A stretch of DNA of 64,000 nucleotides, taken from contig JAPYMA010000211.1 of the NCBI GenBank assembly GCA_035041965.1, forward strand, positions 1 through 64,000, written 5' to 3'. Under the pieces are notes generated by a model. That model saw only the letters and a list, made by a program, of their open reading frames with translations, made no database searches and was not told the DNA's origin. How positions within the stretch are numbered: the first letter of the stretch is position 1; every line of letters starts with the position of its first letter. Source of the stretch: Anisakis pegreffii. Lineage: Eukaryota > Nematoda > Chromadorea > Rhabditida > Anisakidae. Below, one piece after another: positions 1 through 11,159 of the stretch. Position numbers and translations under genes: made by a program.

Positions 1-660
1 AAAGCTACTTTCCAGTTAAGTCAATTCATAGACAAGACAGGTTGACGCTATTTTCAATTAACTACAACAAATTGAATCAAAATCAGAGCTGTGACAAAAA
101 CACCTGACACCATATCTCAATTAATAATAATAACATTCTCAGCATCTAAGAGATGAGAACAATTATTCCAGTACCTGACTCTTAAGCCTTTCACCAATCG
201 TCTGAATCCATAAACCGGTATAAGAGCAAAATTTTCAAAAATTGGAACAAAGTTGATTTCTGAAAAGCACCTCACTTTCAGTCTCCACAGCTCAGCCATT
301 GTTAAGGTGAAGATCTTATGTTAGCGGATCAGAAAAAAAGCCTTGCCTCCATGCGTTCACAAAATTACACCTACCTAGTTCAACCTCAGCTCGAAATACA
401 AGTTTCCAAAAACGATCATTTCTGAAGATACAGATGAGATAAAAGTTCAACGAATTATTCTGGTAACACTAGCGACAGATAATAATTATACTGGCAGAGG
501 AAATAAGGATAATATCTATCGAATTGTATGGATGCCATTACGAACACCTAGCAATAGATAAGCTTCGGCAAGTAACCACAAACACCAGAGAGGATTCTCA
601 ATTTTATACTACATTTAACAACACTTGAGCGAAATGGTTTTTCTCTTTCTATGCGTGCAG
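1..660. other. Non-coding, nothing recognised
   Basis: AT-rich sequence with only short chance ORFs and no splice-bounded coding stretch that I can support on either strand. Confidence 0.5.
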
Positions 661-1000
661 TCAACGGTCAGCCCGGTTATAATTCTCCCCTGATGGGAAA
701 GTGCGCACGGTGAGTCCGGGAACCCTCGTTGCTTAAGCAAATGCCCAACGGCACTACTTAGGCCAACTTACGCGCATTCCCTAGCCCCGGTCAAATTGGC
801 GCCTTTCCCGGGCCGGGACCGCCCATACAATATGTCGAAGAATGAATGCTAACGATACTCGGGCAAGCATCGTCAACACATTTTAGTTTAATTCTCCCCG
901 ATTCGCCGAAACTGCCGGTAGGCGGGGAACGCCTGTCGCATTAACTTAAACCTAGCCCCTCTTATTGGCAGCTCGACAGGTTGGGAACACCCGCGCATTC
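660..1000. repeat. GC-rich island of unknown identity
   Basis: This stretch is far richer in G+C than its surroundings and contains runs such as CCCGGGCCGGGACCGCCC. It has no open frame and I could not match it to rRNA, a spliced leader or a known transposon. Its sharp compositional contrast suggests a repeat or an insertion of foreign composition. The following 1 kb (to about 2000) holds many GAGTC/GACTC-type short words but no gene. Confidence 0.35.
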
Positions 1001-2029
1001 AAAATCTGATTATTAATATGGCCATTGGCTGCACGAATCAAGCTAAAAATAATCTGTTCGAGTCACCCATCAGCAACTCGACTCTCATGGTGAGCGGTCC
1101 AGGCGAACTTTCCAGACCTACTGTTAAGCTCATAAGGCACTCCATACCCTACGTTCTTCTCAAACTCAAATTTCGATTGGGATTCACGCCAGTATAAGTA
1201 TTATCCATGCTGAGTGCTACCTAGTCTATTCTCCAAAAATCACCTGTTTTTCCAGAAACTGATTATCATTAGCAACTTGTACTTGAAGCTTGAATTGGCC
1301 TAGGTGACTCATGTTTGCCATATGCACAGAAACCAGGCTGTACTTCGAGCCACCTTCGTAAGATCTAGTCGATCTCAAAACTAAATGAGCTATTGAGACC
1401 CAAAGCAGGAGGTGATTTTGAGAAACCAGATTTGGGAGCGAATGTTTGGAACTTAATGACGCAATTGCGAGTGCTCAACGATTAGTTGGCAGCAGGGCAC
1501 GTATGGAGTTGATCAGTCCTAGCAAACAGCTCACCAACTGAAGACACTCGAATTTAAGGCTATGGATATAATCCTGATTTATTCAAGCTTAACAAAACTC
1601 AAAGTTGCTTCACGTCTGAGTTATGAAAAGGCTGTGTCAAATCATCCAAACTGAAGATCACATTCAAAATTGAGTCCTACTTAGAACTGTGATGAAGAAA
1701 ATTCTTGTCCCACCCGAGTCCAGGTAGAGTAAAACTGAGTCAAACTAACTCATACTCAAGACTGTTAGAAGTTGAGTAATAATAGATGACAAATAAGGCT
1801 ATAATAAAGTCAATTCTCAGCCATGTGTGACCAAGGTTATCCTTTATTCAGTTTGTTTCAAATACTTGTGCCTACGGTATGTGAAGTCAAATTAGCTATC
1901 GTCAATTGAAGCTGAACGTATAAGAAGCCTAGAATCCACAAAACCTCCTATTTCAGCTAAATTACGACATTACCTTAAAATGCAGAGGAATGATCCAGTC
2001 TACATTACTTAAACGCTCAAATTTCAACT

Positions 2030-2240
2030 AAGCTAGCAATTATCTAAGAGTCCAGCGCGCGTTCGAGTCCACATTGGGGGGAATGAAAGGGGCCCAGCAA
2101 GAAAAAAAAAGTAAATTTTATTAGATCGGGTGGGTCTTGAGGTCAATGTATATCTAGTCCAAGTCCCTACCTCTGGCTCAGAAGATAGTGGGTCGTTACG
2201 TGCCACATCTCTTCGTCGCCCTACCCGATGCAAGCATTAA
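2030..2240 (+). repeat. Possible tRNA-derived SINE fragment
   Basis: The segment near 2050-2080 contains GCGTTCGAGTCCAC, close to the tRNA T-loop / pol III B-box consensus GGTTCGANTCC, followed by a short A-run at about 2101. Downstream, ATCGGGTGGG (about 2125) is mirrored by CCCTACCCGAT (about 2220), an imperfect inverted repeat. No complete tRNA cloverleaf or clear A-box is visible, so this is a SINE-like or tRNA-pseudogene fragment at best. The overlapping minus-strand 66-codon ORF is a by-product. Confidence 0.3.
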
Positions 2241-3060
2241 AAAATCGTATAATCACAAATTCTTAAAAAATACAATTCTACCGAAACAATGAATACAAAT
2301 AACGATGGAGTATACATCATATTAATAACAATCATTGATAATAAGAACAATAATTGATAAAATGTTACAAAATTAAATTAACAATAAGCTATAAAATTCT
2401 CATCAAAACCACCCTCTCCACGGAAAAGAAAGAGGGGGGGCGGTGACGTGAAACTCAGAGTGATTTAAAGTGCGCTCAAGCTTACGACTAAAGAGAATCA
2501 GTACGGAGCTTCCTAATCACACTTGAGTATATGACAGTATTTTCATCAAACAATAGCAATAATACAATTATTATTACACGTAACACAATTTTACAATTAC
2601 AAGTTACCTAAAAAAAGTCCCCCCCCTCCACTTAAAGTTCTAGCATCTCGCTTATGCACACTGTAATATGTAGCGAATAACAATAAAATTTAAGACACAA
2701 CAAAAACAACAATACAATAAATACTGTCATATACTCCTTTCTTATTTAATACAAAGGACCAATTATTTAAAAATCATCGATATTTACATATTTACAAATA
2801 TATCAATATTTACAAATATTTCACAATATACAATATATTTACAATATTTACAAATAAACAAATAAATTAAAAGGAAAGCATGCAAAAAGTGGTCACTGAC
2901 CACGTCTCAATTTTATTTTCTCTCCCTATGTTCAAAGTGAAAAATAATTAATTAAATGTGGTCGTTCGACCACTGCTCATTTATTGAGACCCTATAATAA
3001 ATAAAAGAAAATCAAAAAGATAAAAACCTTGGAACTGACCAGAGCGCTTCCATGCGCTAC
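2240..3060. repeat. AT-rich simple sequence with short hairpins
   Basis: The region is dominated by A/T with a loose tandem array of ATATTTACAA-like units at about 2775-2870. Two nearby hairpins share the same stem word: GTGGTCACTGACCAC (about 2889) and GTGGTCGTTCGACCAC (about 2958). A G-run and a C-run occur at about 2432 and 2620. No coding sequence was found. Confidence 0.45.
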
Positions 3061-4930
3061 GTCGTTATTGTTGAAGTATTAAAATAATTTTGTTATTCCA
3101 TTAACCACAATAATTATAATAATCCGTCGTTTTGTCGCTGTTGATCGATTGTTATATAATTTTGAAAATCCATTTCGCATTAATAAATAATTGTAATAAT
3201 AATAACAATAAACAATAAATCTTTTTTTGCCCTCTTGAAGGGCTAATCGAAATAAATCCTGAAAATGAGGCAATATATACTTATCGTTAGGAACGAACCA
3301 GTGATAAATGAAAATAGATACGATATCATAGAGGAACATTTGATCATAAAGTATAGTAAAAACTGAAATAAATTTCCATTGGTGAATAATAACTGACTAT
3401 GAACACTTACCATTGATAAAATTTGTCGATGGACGTATGCCCTGTCAAAGGGCATCTTTCTCGCGCATCGACCATCTTAAAATAGAATGATTCATCAATT
3501 ATTCATTATCACAGTCATAACGAATCAACACGCCATACTATCACAATCAATTGATAATATCTAGTCATCAATGCCACTAGTTAAGCAATCACTATCCTAT
3601 GCCCTCTGAACAGTATCTGATTCGATGAATTTTAAATTCGAACTACATAAAGTATTCAACCACAATACAGTTACGCAACAACCTACTCACATCGCAACAC
3701 CCTACCACGTGTACAAACATCAAAATGATGATGAACGGGAGAATATGAACACTGCAATGCTACATACAATATGTACGGTCACCACTGAGCACTAGCAATG
3801 CCTCATATATGTCATACACAATCGCTCTAATCTAGTTAATAACACTATATAATTGACCTACTCTGCACAGTCTGTCGCGCAGACATGCAGACGTATGCAG
3901 TTACATAGATTTTTCGAGAAAGTTAATCAAAATTTGAGCAAAATTCAAATCCTGATTGCACACGTATACCAAAGGAGTTGCACAAGAAAAGGATTGAGAC
4001 ATCAATATATTTGGACGGGATGGAACTGAGTTGGGGACACATATTTCAGGGATATTTTCAAGTATGAACGTTAGCAGATATAAACAAAATGTTAATAAAA
4101 TTTACTATTGAATTTTCAAGCTTAACTTGAGCTCTAGTCAAAATCACTGGAAGTCGTATAGGAATCATCTAAGAAAACCATCAAAATATGAACGTGAAAA
4201 TGATTGGAAGAGTCCAATTACTATCACATACAAGATTTATTAAGAAAAATACAATGCAAAACCCCCAAAAACGACGCAACAAAAACCACAAAAGCTATAA
4301 CCAAAAACGTCGCAAAAACTAATCAGTAAAGTGGTACAAATGCGCAAAATTTCGGGAACATTTGGTAAAGGTTGGCCAAAATTCGAGGTGGAGTTAACTG
4401 TACAAATATGGGGATGGATCAACGAATAGATCAACCTAGATGGAACTGCAGAATGATGCAAAACATTGGAAAAGCTGAACCAGTAAAACTGAAATATGGA
4501 TGATCGCCTGGTTTTCGAATGAAATATTAACATTCGTGATGTGACGATAATGAGTGAAGCCGAGGACCTGATTTCACTGATTTCACTATGAAGTATTCCA
4601 TAATATTTATGAACGCATGCAGATGACAGTTGCGATAGTAAACATCATATTTAAATATTAAACACATACGGACATGAAAATCGCAAAAATGATTGTCATC
4701 GGAAGACAATATTAAAGTAGTTTAAGTTAAGCAGATAAGTAGGCAATTTAATTGATTGAGCGGATGAATAAGGATAAACCGTAAAATCTGTTCAAAAAGG
4801 AAATATCATTGTCTGATGGTAAGATGGTCGTGTTTTGCCAAATCGCTAACATGATTTCGATTGCATTGAAAAGTAAACTGAACCGAAAGTGTATGTTTGC
4901 GAATTACATATAATACGGATTCTTCGAAGA
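3060..4930. other. Non-coding, nothing recognised
   Basis: Short ORFs on the minus strand here are low-complexity readings of A/T-rich DNA. I see no exon with plausible splice sites and recognisable protein sequence. Confidence 0.4.
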
Positions 4931-4932
4931 AT

Positions 4933-5322
4933 CACGAATGAGAGTGAATCAGTGATGTGGCAGAAGTGAATAAGAAAACTACCACCACACAGTGGAACTG
5001 TAATGCAGTAAGTTATTTTAGTTATGAGAGTGATAAGAGAGCATGGAAATTAGACATAGGATTCATTGATAGACTGTTGAAGGAAAGCTGTATGTGGGAG
5101 TATGGAAAGCGTGTATGCCTTCTGAATAGCAACTTCCATCAGAAGCTATTTACCTGTACTCTATACACTGATGACGTTCCATCATTAGTTTTTACGTCCA
5201 ATTCCAGTGATGTCTCATCACTCTCATTTTCAACCTTGCTGATTACATTACAGTCCCATTGTGTAGTGACACTTTTCTCATTCATTGCAGACGTATCACT
5301 GATTCACTCTCATTCATATTCA
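4933..5322. mobile_element. Long palindromic (foldback / MITE-like) element
   Basis: The left arm (about 4933-5045) and the right arm (about 5203-5322) are imperfect reverse complements. For example, GAGAGTGAATCAGTGATG on the left pairs with CACTGATTCACTCTC on the right, and CACAGTGGAACTGTAATG pairs with CATTACAGTCCCATTGTG. GTTATGAGAGTGATAAGAG further in also has a partner. The structure is typical of a non-autonomous foldback element. A 139-codon ORF across it (4957-5376) is very probably an accident of this palindrome. Confidence 0.6.
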
Positions 5323-5619
5323 TCTTCTGAATCTTCACTCTATTCATTTGTTCACTTCAAATTCTCGTTACGTTGACATTTACAATAGAATTGACATGTG
5401 CAGAATAAGTTGCCACACAACGAAACGACCGTTCAAGTGCAACAAATTCATCGCACACATTAACCTAACAGTGAGATATTAAGTAATCTGGCATAGTTTT
5501 ACAAACTACACCATATCAACCTATCCGGTCATATATTTCATTCTGTGTTTACAGCAAATGTAAATGTGTTGTCGAGCCATTTTGCCTTCTTCCCCCACGT
5601 ACAACTCATTTAAGTGAGG

Positions 5620-5875
5620 TATGACATGCATCACTGAGCACCTCAACGCTAGTTGAGATAGCTTCAATAAAATAGCTATTACCTCCTGAAGTAAGCAAAA
5701 TCGCGCGACAAAATATATATTTTTCTGAAAGCAGAGATTCTGCTCGATCGATGGGTGTGAAAAAATTGATATCTTACTGGTCAAAGCTGAGGGTACGGTA
5801 GATTTGAATGTGCCAACCCTTATAGCATCAAAAAAATAGTCATATCTCCTCAAAAAGGCGGAATTTTCCGGTGAG
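5620..5875 (-). repeat. Dispersed ~270-bp repeat, copy 1
   Basis: It matches the second copy (5985-6275) and the third copy (about 40771-41046, opposite orientation) along most of its length. Shared words include ACAAAATATATATTTTTCTG, GCTGAGGGTACGGTAGATTT and AATGTGCCAACCC. A partial duplicate follows at about 5880-5965 (GAAAGCAGAGATTCTGTTC). No coding potential is convincing. It is a non-autonomous dispersed element with unknown ends. Confidence 0.7.
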
Positions 5876-5984
5876 CATCCCATTTTTAGAAAGCAGAGAT
5901 TCTGTTCTATCGAACGATGTAGAGACATCAATATGCTTCCAGGCAAACTTGAGAAGACAGTAGGCTTGAATGTTTCAAACCTAT

Positions 5985-6275
5985 ATTTCTATAGCAATGT
6001 ATAATATGCATTGATCTATAGTGATCAATTGCATATCACTAAGCACCTCAGCGCTAGTTGACATAGCTTCAATAATATAGCTATACCTCCTCAAATAAGC
6101 CAAATCGCCTAACAAAATATATATTTTTCTGAAAGCAGGGATTCTGCTCGATCGACTGGTGTGAAAAAATTGATATGGTACTGGTCATAGCTGAGGGTAC
6201 GGTAGATTTCAATGTGCCAACCCCTATGGCATCAGGAAAATAGCTATATCTCCTCGTAGAAATTGACGATATATT
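5985..6275 (-). repeat. Dispersed ~270-bp repeat, copy 2
   Basis: This is the most complete copy. It starts near AATGTATAATATGCATTGAT and runs to ATAGCTATATCTCCTCG. The third copy, inside intron 17 of the vWA gene, shares both ends in the opposite orientation. Minus-strand ORFs over these copies share reading frames only because the DNA is repeated. Confidence 0.7.
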
Positions 6276-6864
6276 GTGTGCCAGCATCCCACGTGATGCC
6301 CTACTGCTCTCGGTGTGTCAGCATGATTGATCTTGCAGGTGGGATCGTAGATTTTTCAGGAAAAAATTTCTTGGATTGGAGTATACCGTTCATTGACTGG
6401 TTCAAAAAATCTTTTAGAGTTGAGGCCTAAAAAGTGCGAGCGGTATGGAATGAAGTGATTTTTCACAAGTGAAAACATTTTTCGTAAGACATACAATGTT
6501 ACAAAAGAGAACATTGAAATTTGAAGACACTGTTGTGCTTGTTGAATACTTATTGTTAGATGAGAAATGTGATAAAATGCTTATATGACGAAGCTCTCAC
6601 AATCAGTCCGATTCGTTTTGTGCAAACAAATGATCTCACTGTTTGCTTTACTGATTGTAAAAGAGGTTAGTGATACAAACAAATGACTTATTGATCAGTT
6701 CTCATGCTTAAGAACATGCTTCGTCTGAGTGGTATTTCATGACCAATGACGAGCATACTATCATGCAAGACGTTTTCCAACTCTTCACCAATCACTAAAA
6801 TTTGAATATCATTACTTGTTGCATTCTGTTGTATTCTCTAAAAACTGTTCTGGATGGTATTTTG

Positions 6865-9800
6865 ATGGAGCTAAAAATTTTTTCGGTTCGAGATGTACCA
6901 CTGTCGCTGCGTACGTACAAGAAACTGAAATTGGCGATACTCTTCACAGTAGTTTTCTGCTCGATTCAAATGCTATTCTGGTGGCAGGCCACTCGACAAA
7001 TTTCACTCGGAATTAGGTTGATTTTGAGTGATTGATTTTGATTAGATGAATTAGATTAATTTCCGTCTGATACTTTTTTAATGGCTGCACTCCTCATGCA
7101 GCAGCTGGTCATCATCCGACTCGACAAGTGCTATAATAAAACATGTTACCTCATTGGTTTTCATTCTCCCCCCCCTTATGATGTGCTCGTACCCCTAGAA
7201 CAACAGTTAAAATGTCCTCGGACCCCTCACAATATCCACTCTGTATCCCTCATCCACTACAGTGAGTATCTGATGTGTAGATAAATGCAAACCATAAGAA
7301 TACGTTCTAGACTTTTCAAAAATATATATATCTTAAAGGTCATCCTCGCTTACCTATACACACGTACTGAATTCCATCCTCGCCTACTTTAACGTATGAA
7401 AAATAAAATTTTATGTCGCGCCTCCTGGAATGCCACTGGGGGTGCAAGCGGTTCCGTGTTGAGAAACCCTGTGTTAGATGAACAACTGAGAGTCAGGAGT
7501 CATTGGAGATTTGCCGTTCAGTCACTTATATCGGTGATGACCTTGATCTTGGGAAAAATCGCAGTCAAAAGATTCTTTGCTATTCCTTGCAAACAGCTGA
7601 AGGTGTGCTTGCAACAGATCACAGTGTGATCAATGGTGAATTAATGATTACTTGATCTTGCAGGGAATTAACTGAATATACGGCTAACGTACGCACATCG
7701 AAGTCCGCCGCAAACTTACCACGTGAAGGATTCCTGTTCTGCTGGGCACTCACCTCGCCAAAATATCATTCAACTCGAGTGAGACAGCAATTTTCACCTC
7801 TCTTTGGAAATGTTGAGGAATTTTACGCTACCCAAACGTTTCAGTGCCGTAAATAGTCGGAGATTTTCAATGTGGAAATGTATAATATGTACTGCATTTA
7901 GTCAAGTTTGCAAGGCCATATCGATGATTAGATTGATTTAAAAATTTCAGAATGCTGCTCTGTATCAGATATGAAGAACTCAATCTGGAGTAAGCATTCT
8001 GTAATGAATAAAATTGCCACTATACCATTCACTGCTCCACTCGAAGCAGCTAATTTATATCAGAGACGTTGATCAGCAGCCCTAAATTTCGTGATCAATT
8101 TAACAATTGAGTCGATAGTTCACGGACGATAATCGCACATTGTGACAGACACTCAAAAAGAAATGTTAATAGCAGAATACGCTCTCCCAAAACAATGAGA
8201 ATTTAGTATGAAAGATCCTTAAAAGACTTCAAAACAAATGACTTCAAACATTGAAAATTGACTGGAGACCCTTTGAATTGCATGTCTTAGAATAAATTAC
8301 AAAAGAATACTGTTCGGTTCATTAGACGCTTTCGATCAACCAGTGGCGGTATTCATAAAGTCAAACGTAATTGCTGAGTTCATGAACTGTACTATCGCCA
8401 GTTAGACTTTATGAGACTGAGGTTTGAAATTCATATAGCTTTTTTACAAACTTTTCAGGCTATTGCAATCAACCAAACGTGGTTAACGAAATGCGACCAT
8501 GGTCAGCTATTTACGAGCGAAGCAATGGACAATGAGTCGATGCCGTTTTCGACCGTATTCAACAATTTGCCGGATCGTTACGACAATCTTTTCATCAAAA
8601 CACCTCTAGCTTTCTATTATATCAGTGAGGTGATGCACGTCAACTTTGACTGGTTAGGTATTGGTGAATCCCTCTGATCCAAAATGTCCTTGTGAAATAC
8701 GCAATCAAACTCAAATACCACTTTGACGCATCAATCGCTACTGACTTAGAGCGCAGACAAGTATATGACTCCAGACAAAGATTCATCAAATGACTAAAGT
8801 CTCATAAATCAGCTCAGAAATTGAAGTACAACAAATGCGCGACTGTTGCTCTCAGAATCATTTCTTCAGTTCATTTGAAGAATTTGCACAACTTCGACAA
8901 TTACAGGTATTTGAAAACAGACGATGATACCTATATAATCGTTGAGAACCTTGTCAACTATCTGCGCCGTTTCGATCCCAACAAACCACACTTCTTTGGG
9001 TTCAGATTGAAGCCGTTTCTTGTAAGTATTTACTTGTATATGGGCAATACACATGATTGAATTTTTTAAACTGGAACGTGAAAGTGGCAAATGCGAAGAA
9101 CTCTTATGATGAGCGAACTTTGGATGAGATTCGAAGTCTCGTTAGAAATTAGCGAGAAAAACATGCGTTCGTGCAATTTTATTTATTTATTATTTTGTCT
9201 GTTTGATTTCAGCCAAACGGTTACAATTCTGGTGCTGCTTACGTGTTGAGTCGTGCGGCAATGAAGCGTTACGTTGATTTAGTGCAAAATAACTCCTCTG
9301 CTTGCATTGCACCTGGGCCAGAGGATTTGGAAATCGCTCGGTGGGTCCCTTCACTTGCTCATCCAGCGGCTTTGGTCGAACAGAAAAGAATAATCTTGTG
9401 TCCGCATTAGGTGGTAGATTGATGCACAAACCATAACTCTAAATCGATGTGAATTTTGATGGGCATTTTCGCAGCGACCGCTCGATGTTTTGAGTCTCCA
9501 TGTATTTTTGCAGTTGTCTCGCCATGGATGGTATTCTTCCCGAAGATACACGTGAAGCTGATGGCCGACAGCGATTCAATGCGTTTCGACCCGATGAAAT
9601 ATTCCATGGAACTATCAAAGAGCACTGGCTGAAGGATCCGATTATTCGAGTGAGTTCAGTATTTCAATCATAAGTGAATGTGGATGGACTAAATCTCTCA
9701 ATGAAGCTGTTCACAGCTTCATTGAGGGATTTAATCCATCCACAATTTACTCCATTCACAATTGATTTCTGTAATTTATCCGATTATTACATATAGTGGT

Positions 9801-10265
9801 GTTTCAGACTGAAAATGTTATGCCATTAAAAAAACGAGGCCGTTTGGTTAATAACGAACCATCGGTATTTCTAATTGGATGTAGAATTGCAATCATATCG
9901 GCATCAGACACTTACATTGCTTTCTTTGCGATCGCAGTAACATTTCAAATGAAATGAATTCGATATCCATTGTTGATCATTACTTGATCGAAAATCTTTT
10001 ACCCAGTAGTCATACATTCATTTAGTTCAATTGATTTCTGGAATGAATATCTCAACTGTTGAAAAATCCTAACTATTGAACTGCTGAGAAATACCAACTG
10101 TTGAAAATTCAGGGTTTTGGAGCGTTTAGTCAAGAAGCGATTTCGTTTCATCATCTGACAGTCGAAGAGATTCGCTACACACACGCATTGCTCTATTATG
10201 TCGGATCGCCCAAATCCCAGGATCAACCAGTCAACATTATTAAGGCTGTCGCAGATGGGCGTTGA
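6865..10265 (+). CDS. C1GALT1-like glycosyltransferase (GT31 family)
   Basis: The gene has seven exons: 6865-7016, 7664-7778, 8459-8652, 8907-9021, 9213-9340, 9514-9649 and 10113-10265. They join in phase into 330 aa ending at TGA. Family members transfer galactose in beta-1,3 linkage to GalNAc-Ser/Thr (core 1 O-glycan) in the Golgi. Residues 1-22 are short and basic (YKKLK) before a membrane anchor at about 23-40, giving type II topology. Seen in the sequence: FCWALTSPKYHSTR, QTWLTKCDHG, the metal-binding DDD at 159-161 in DWYLKTDDDTY, LKPFLPNGYNSGAAYVLS, and PGPEDLEIARC. The C-terminus (GFGAFSQEAISFHHLT) lacks the Cys-Cys pair that canonical T-synthases carry there, so it is a divergent paralogue and donor/acceptor specificity is uncertain. 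The splice donor after exon 3 is GTTAGG. Confidence 0.9.
7150..7395 (+). repeat. hAT-like non-autonomous repeat, copy A (intron 1)
   Basis: It is homologous to 19098-19380. Both contain the words CACTCTGTATC and CATCCACTACA and a following TATATATCTT tract, and both begin with TGGTTTTCA followed by a pyrimidine run. It lies in the first intron of the C1GALT-like gene, so two small ORFs here are not exons. Confidence 0.55.
9674..9750. repeat. Hairpin in intron 6 of the C1GALT-like gene
   Basis: The left arm, from GTGAATGTGGATGGACTAAA through ATGAAGCTG, pairs with CAGCTTCATTGAGGGATTTA through the following ATCCATCCACAATTTAC. The stem is about 36 bp with few mismatches and the loop is about 4 nt. 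Confidence 0.75.
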
Positions 10266-10721
10266 TCATTCACAGATATATATTATAACGTATGCATATT
10301 ATATGATATATATATATTATAACCTCGCGTAAACTACCTCTTCATTTCAACTCACTTATGGTTGCTTGTATCGTTTCAGGCGTTATCACGATTGATTTGT
10401 CAATCTGCTTTAATATCCATCAATTTTGTCGGGATTGTGCAATTTGTCCTCTTCATAGTATTAACTGGTGTCGATGATTTTAATGCATATCATGGAATTG
10501 TAACGTCAATCATGTTATACAAATACATTGAAATTGTATGCATCATCTTCACAAACACATTCACCGCTATGTACCACTCCTATAAATGTACATTCACTTC
10601 AAATGACTGAAATATGTGATGCCATGTCAGATAATTCACTCATGACATCTTGCCTTGTGGCTTTACCTCAGTTGTTATCAGTTCTACGGAATGTTGTTTC
10701 TCTCATTATTTCGGCTATCTT

Positions 10722-11156
10722 ATTTACATAGCTGTTAATGTACATTTCGTACATAAGCTTCTTCAAGATCACTCCAGTTATCATTATTATCACAGTTCAC
10801 CGCTCTTCTCATTCATGTTTGGCCAACTGTTTGCAAATATTGTCTCGCCATCTCATTTTCGGTCAACCCCGACTTCTTTTTCCAATTCTAGGTTGCCACT
10901 CTGTGCACCTCATCGCCTAATTATTACTGTCCATTGTTGCAATTTTTCTTGCCCACTTAAATTTCCTTTCCCTTGCACATTTTACAAAGTCTTTTACTTT
11001 TGTTACTGCTCTCACCATCGACAATTGAGAAGAAATGATCTCATTTGTATAAACTAAATGCGAATTGAATAAAAGAAACGGGAGTGCCCAGAACTGCTTG
11101 CAAAATCTCGACAATAATCCCCGAATCCAGCGACTTTTAAGATAATGAAATTTCAC
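10722..11156 (-). pseudogene. RTE-type LINE ORF2 C-terminal remnant
   Basis: On the minus strand the reading gives VRAVTKVKDFVK, then RERKFKWARKIATMDSNN, then across a stop EWQPRIGKRSRG, stop, PKMRWRDNICKQL, and after a frameshift WSDLEEAYVRNVH and a stop. This is the characteristic tail found after the reverse transcriptase in RTE-like non-LTR retrotransposons (KWAGHIAR... GRPxxRWxD... EAY). In-frame stops and at least one frameshift show it is dead. No upstream reverse transcriptase domain was found next to it. Confidence 0.75.
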
Positions 11157-11159
11157 GCC

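Noticed and set aside
2050..2090. tRNA gene
   Set aside because: Only a T-loop/B-box-like word is present; no acceptor stem, anticodon arm or A-box can be drawn.
4957..5376. 139-codon ORF, longest uninterrupted + strand frame before 37 kb
   Set aside because: It spans both arms of a near-palindrome, has no recognisable motif and no supporting splice or start context.
10362..10610. Hydrophobic 82-codon ORF resembling a membrane protein fragment
   Set aside because: It starts in intergenic A/T-rich DNA right after the C1GALT-like stop, with no family pattern or partner exons.
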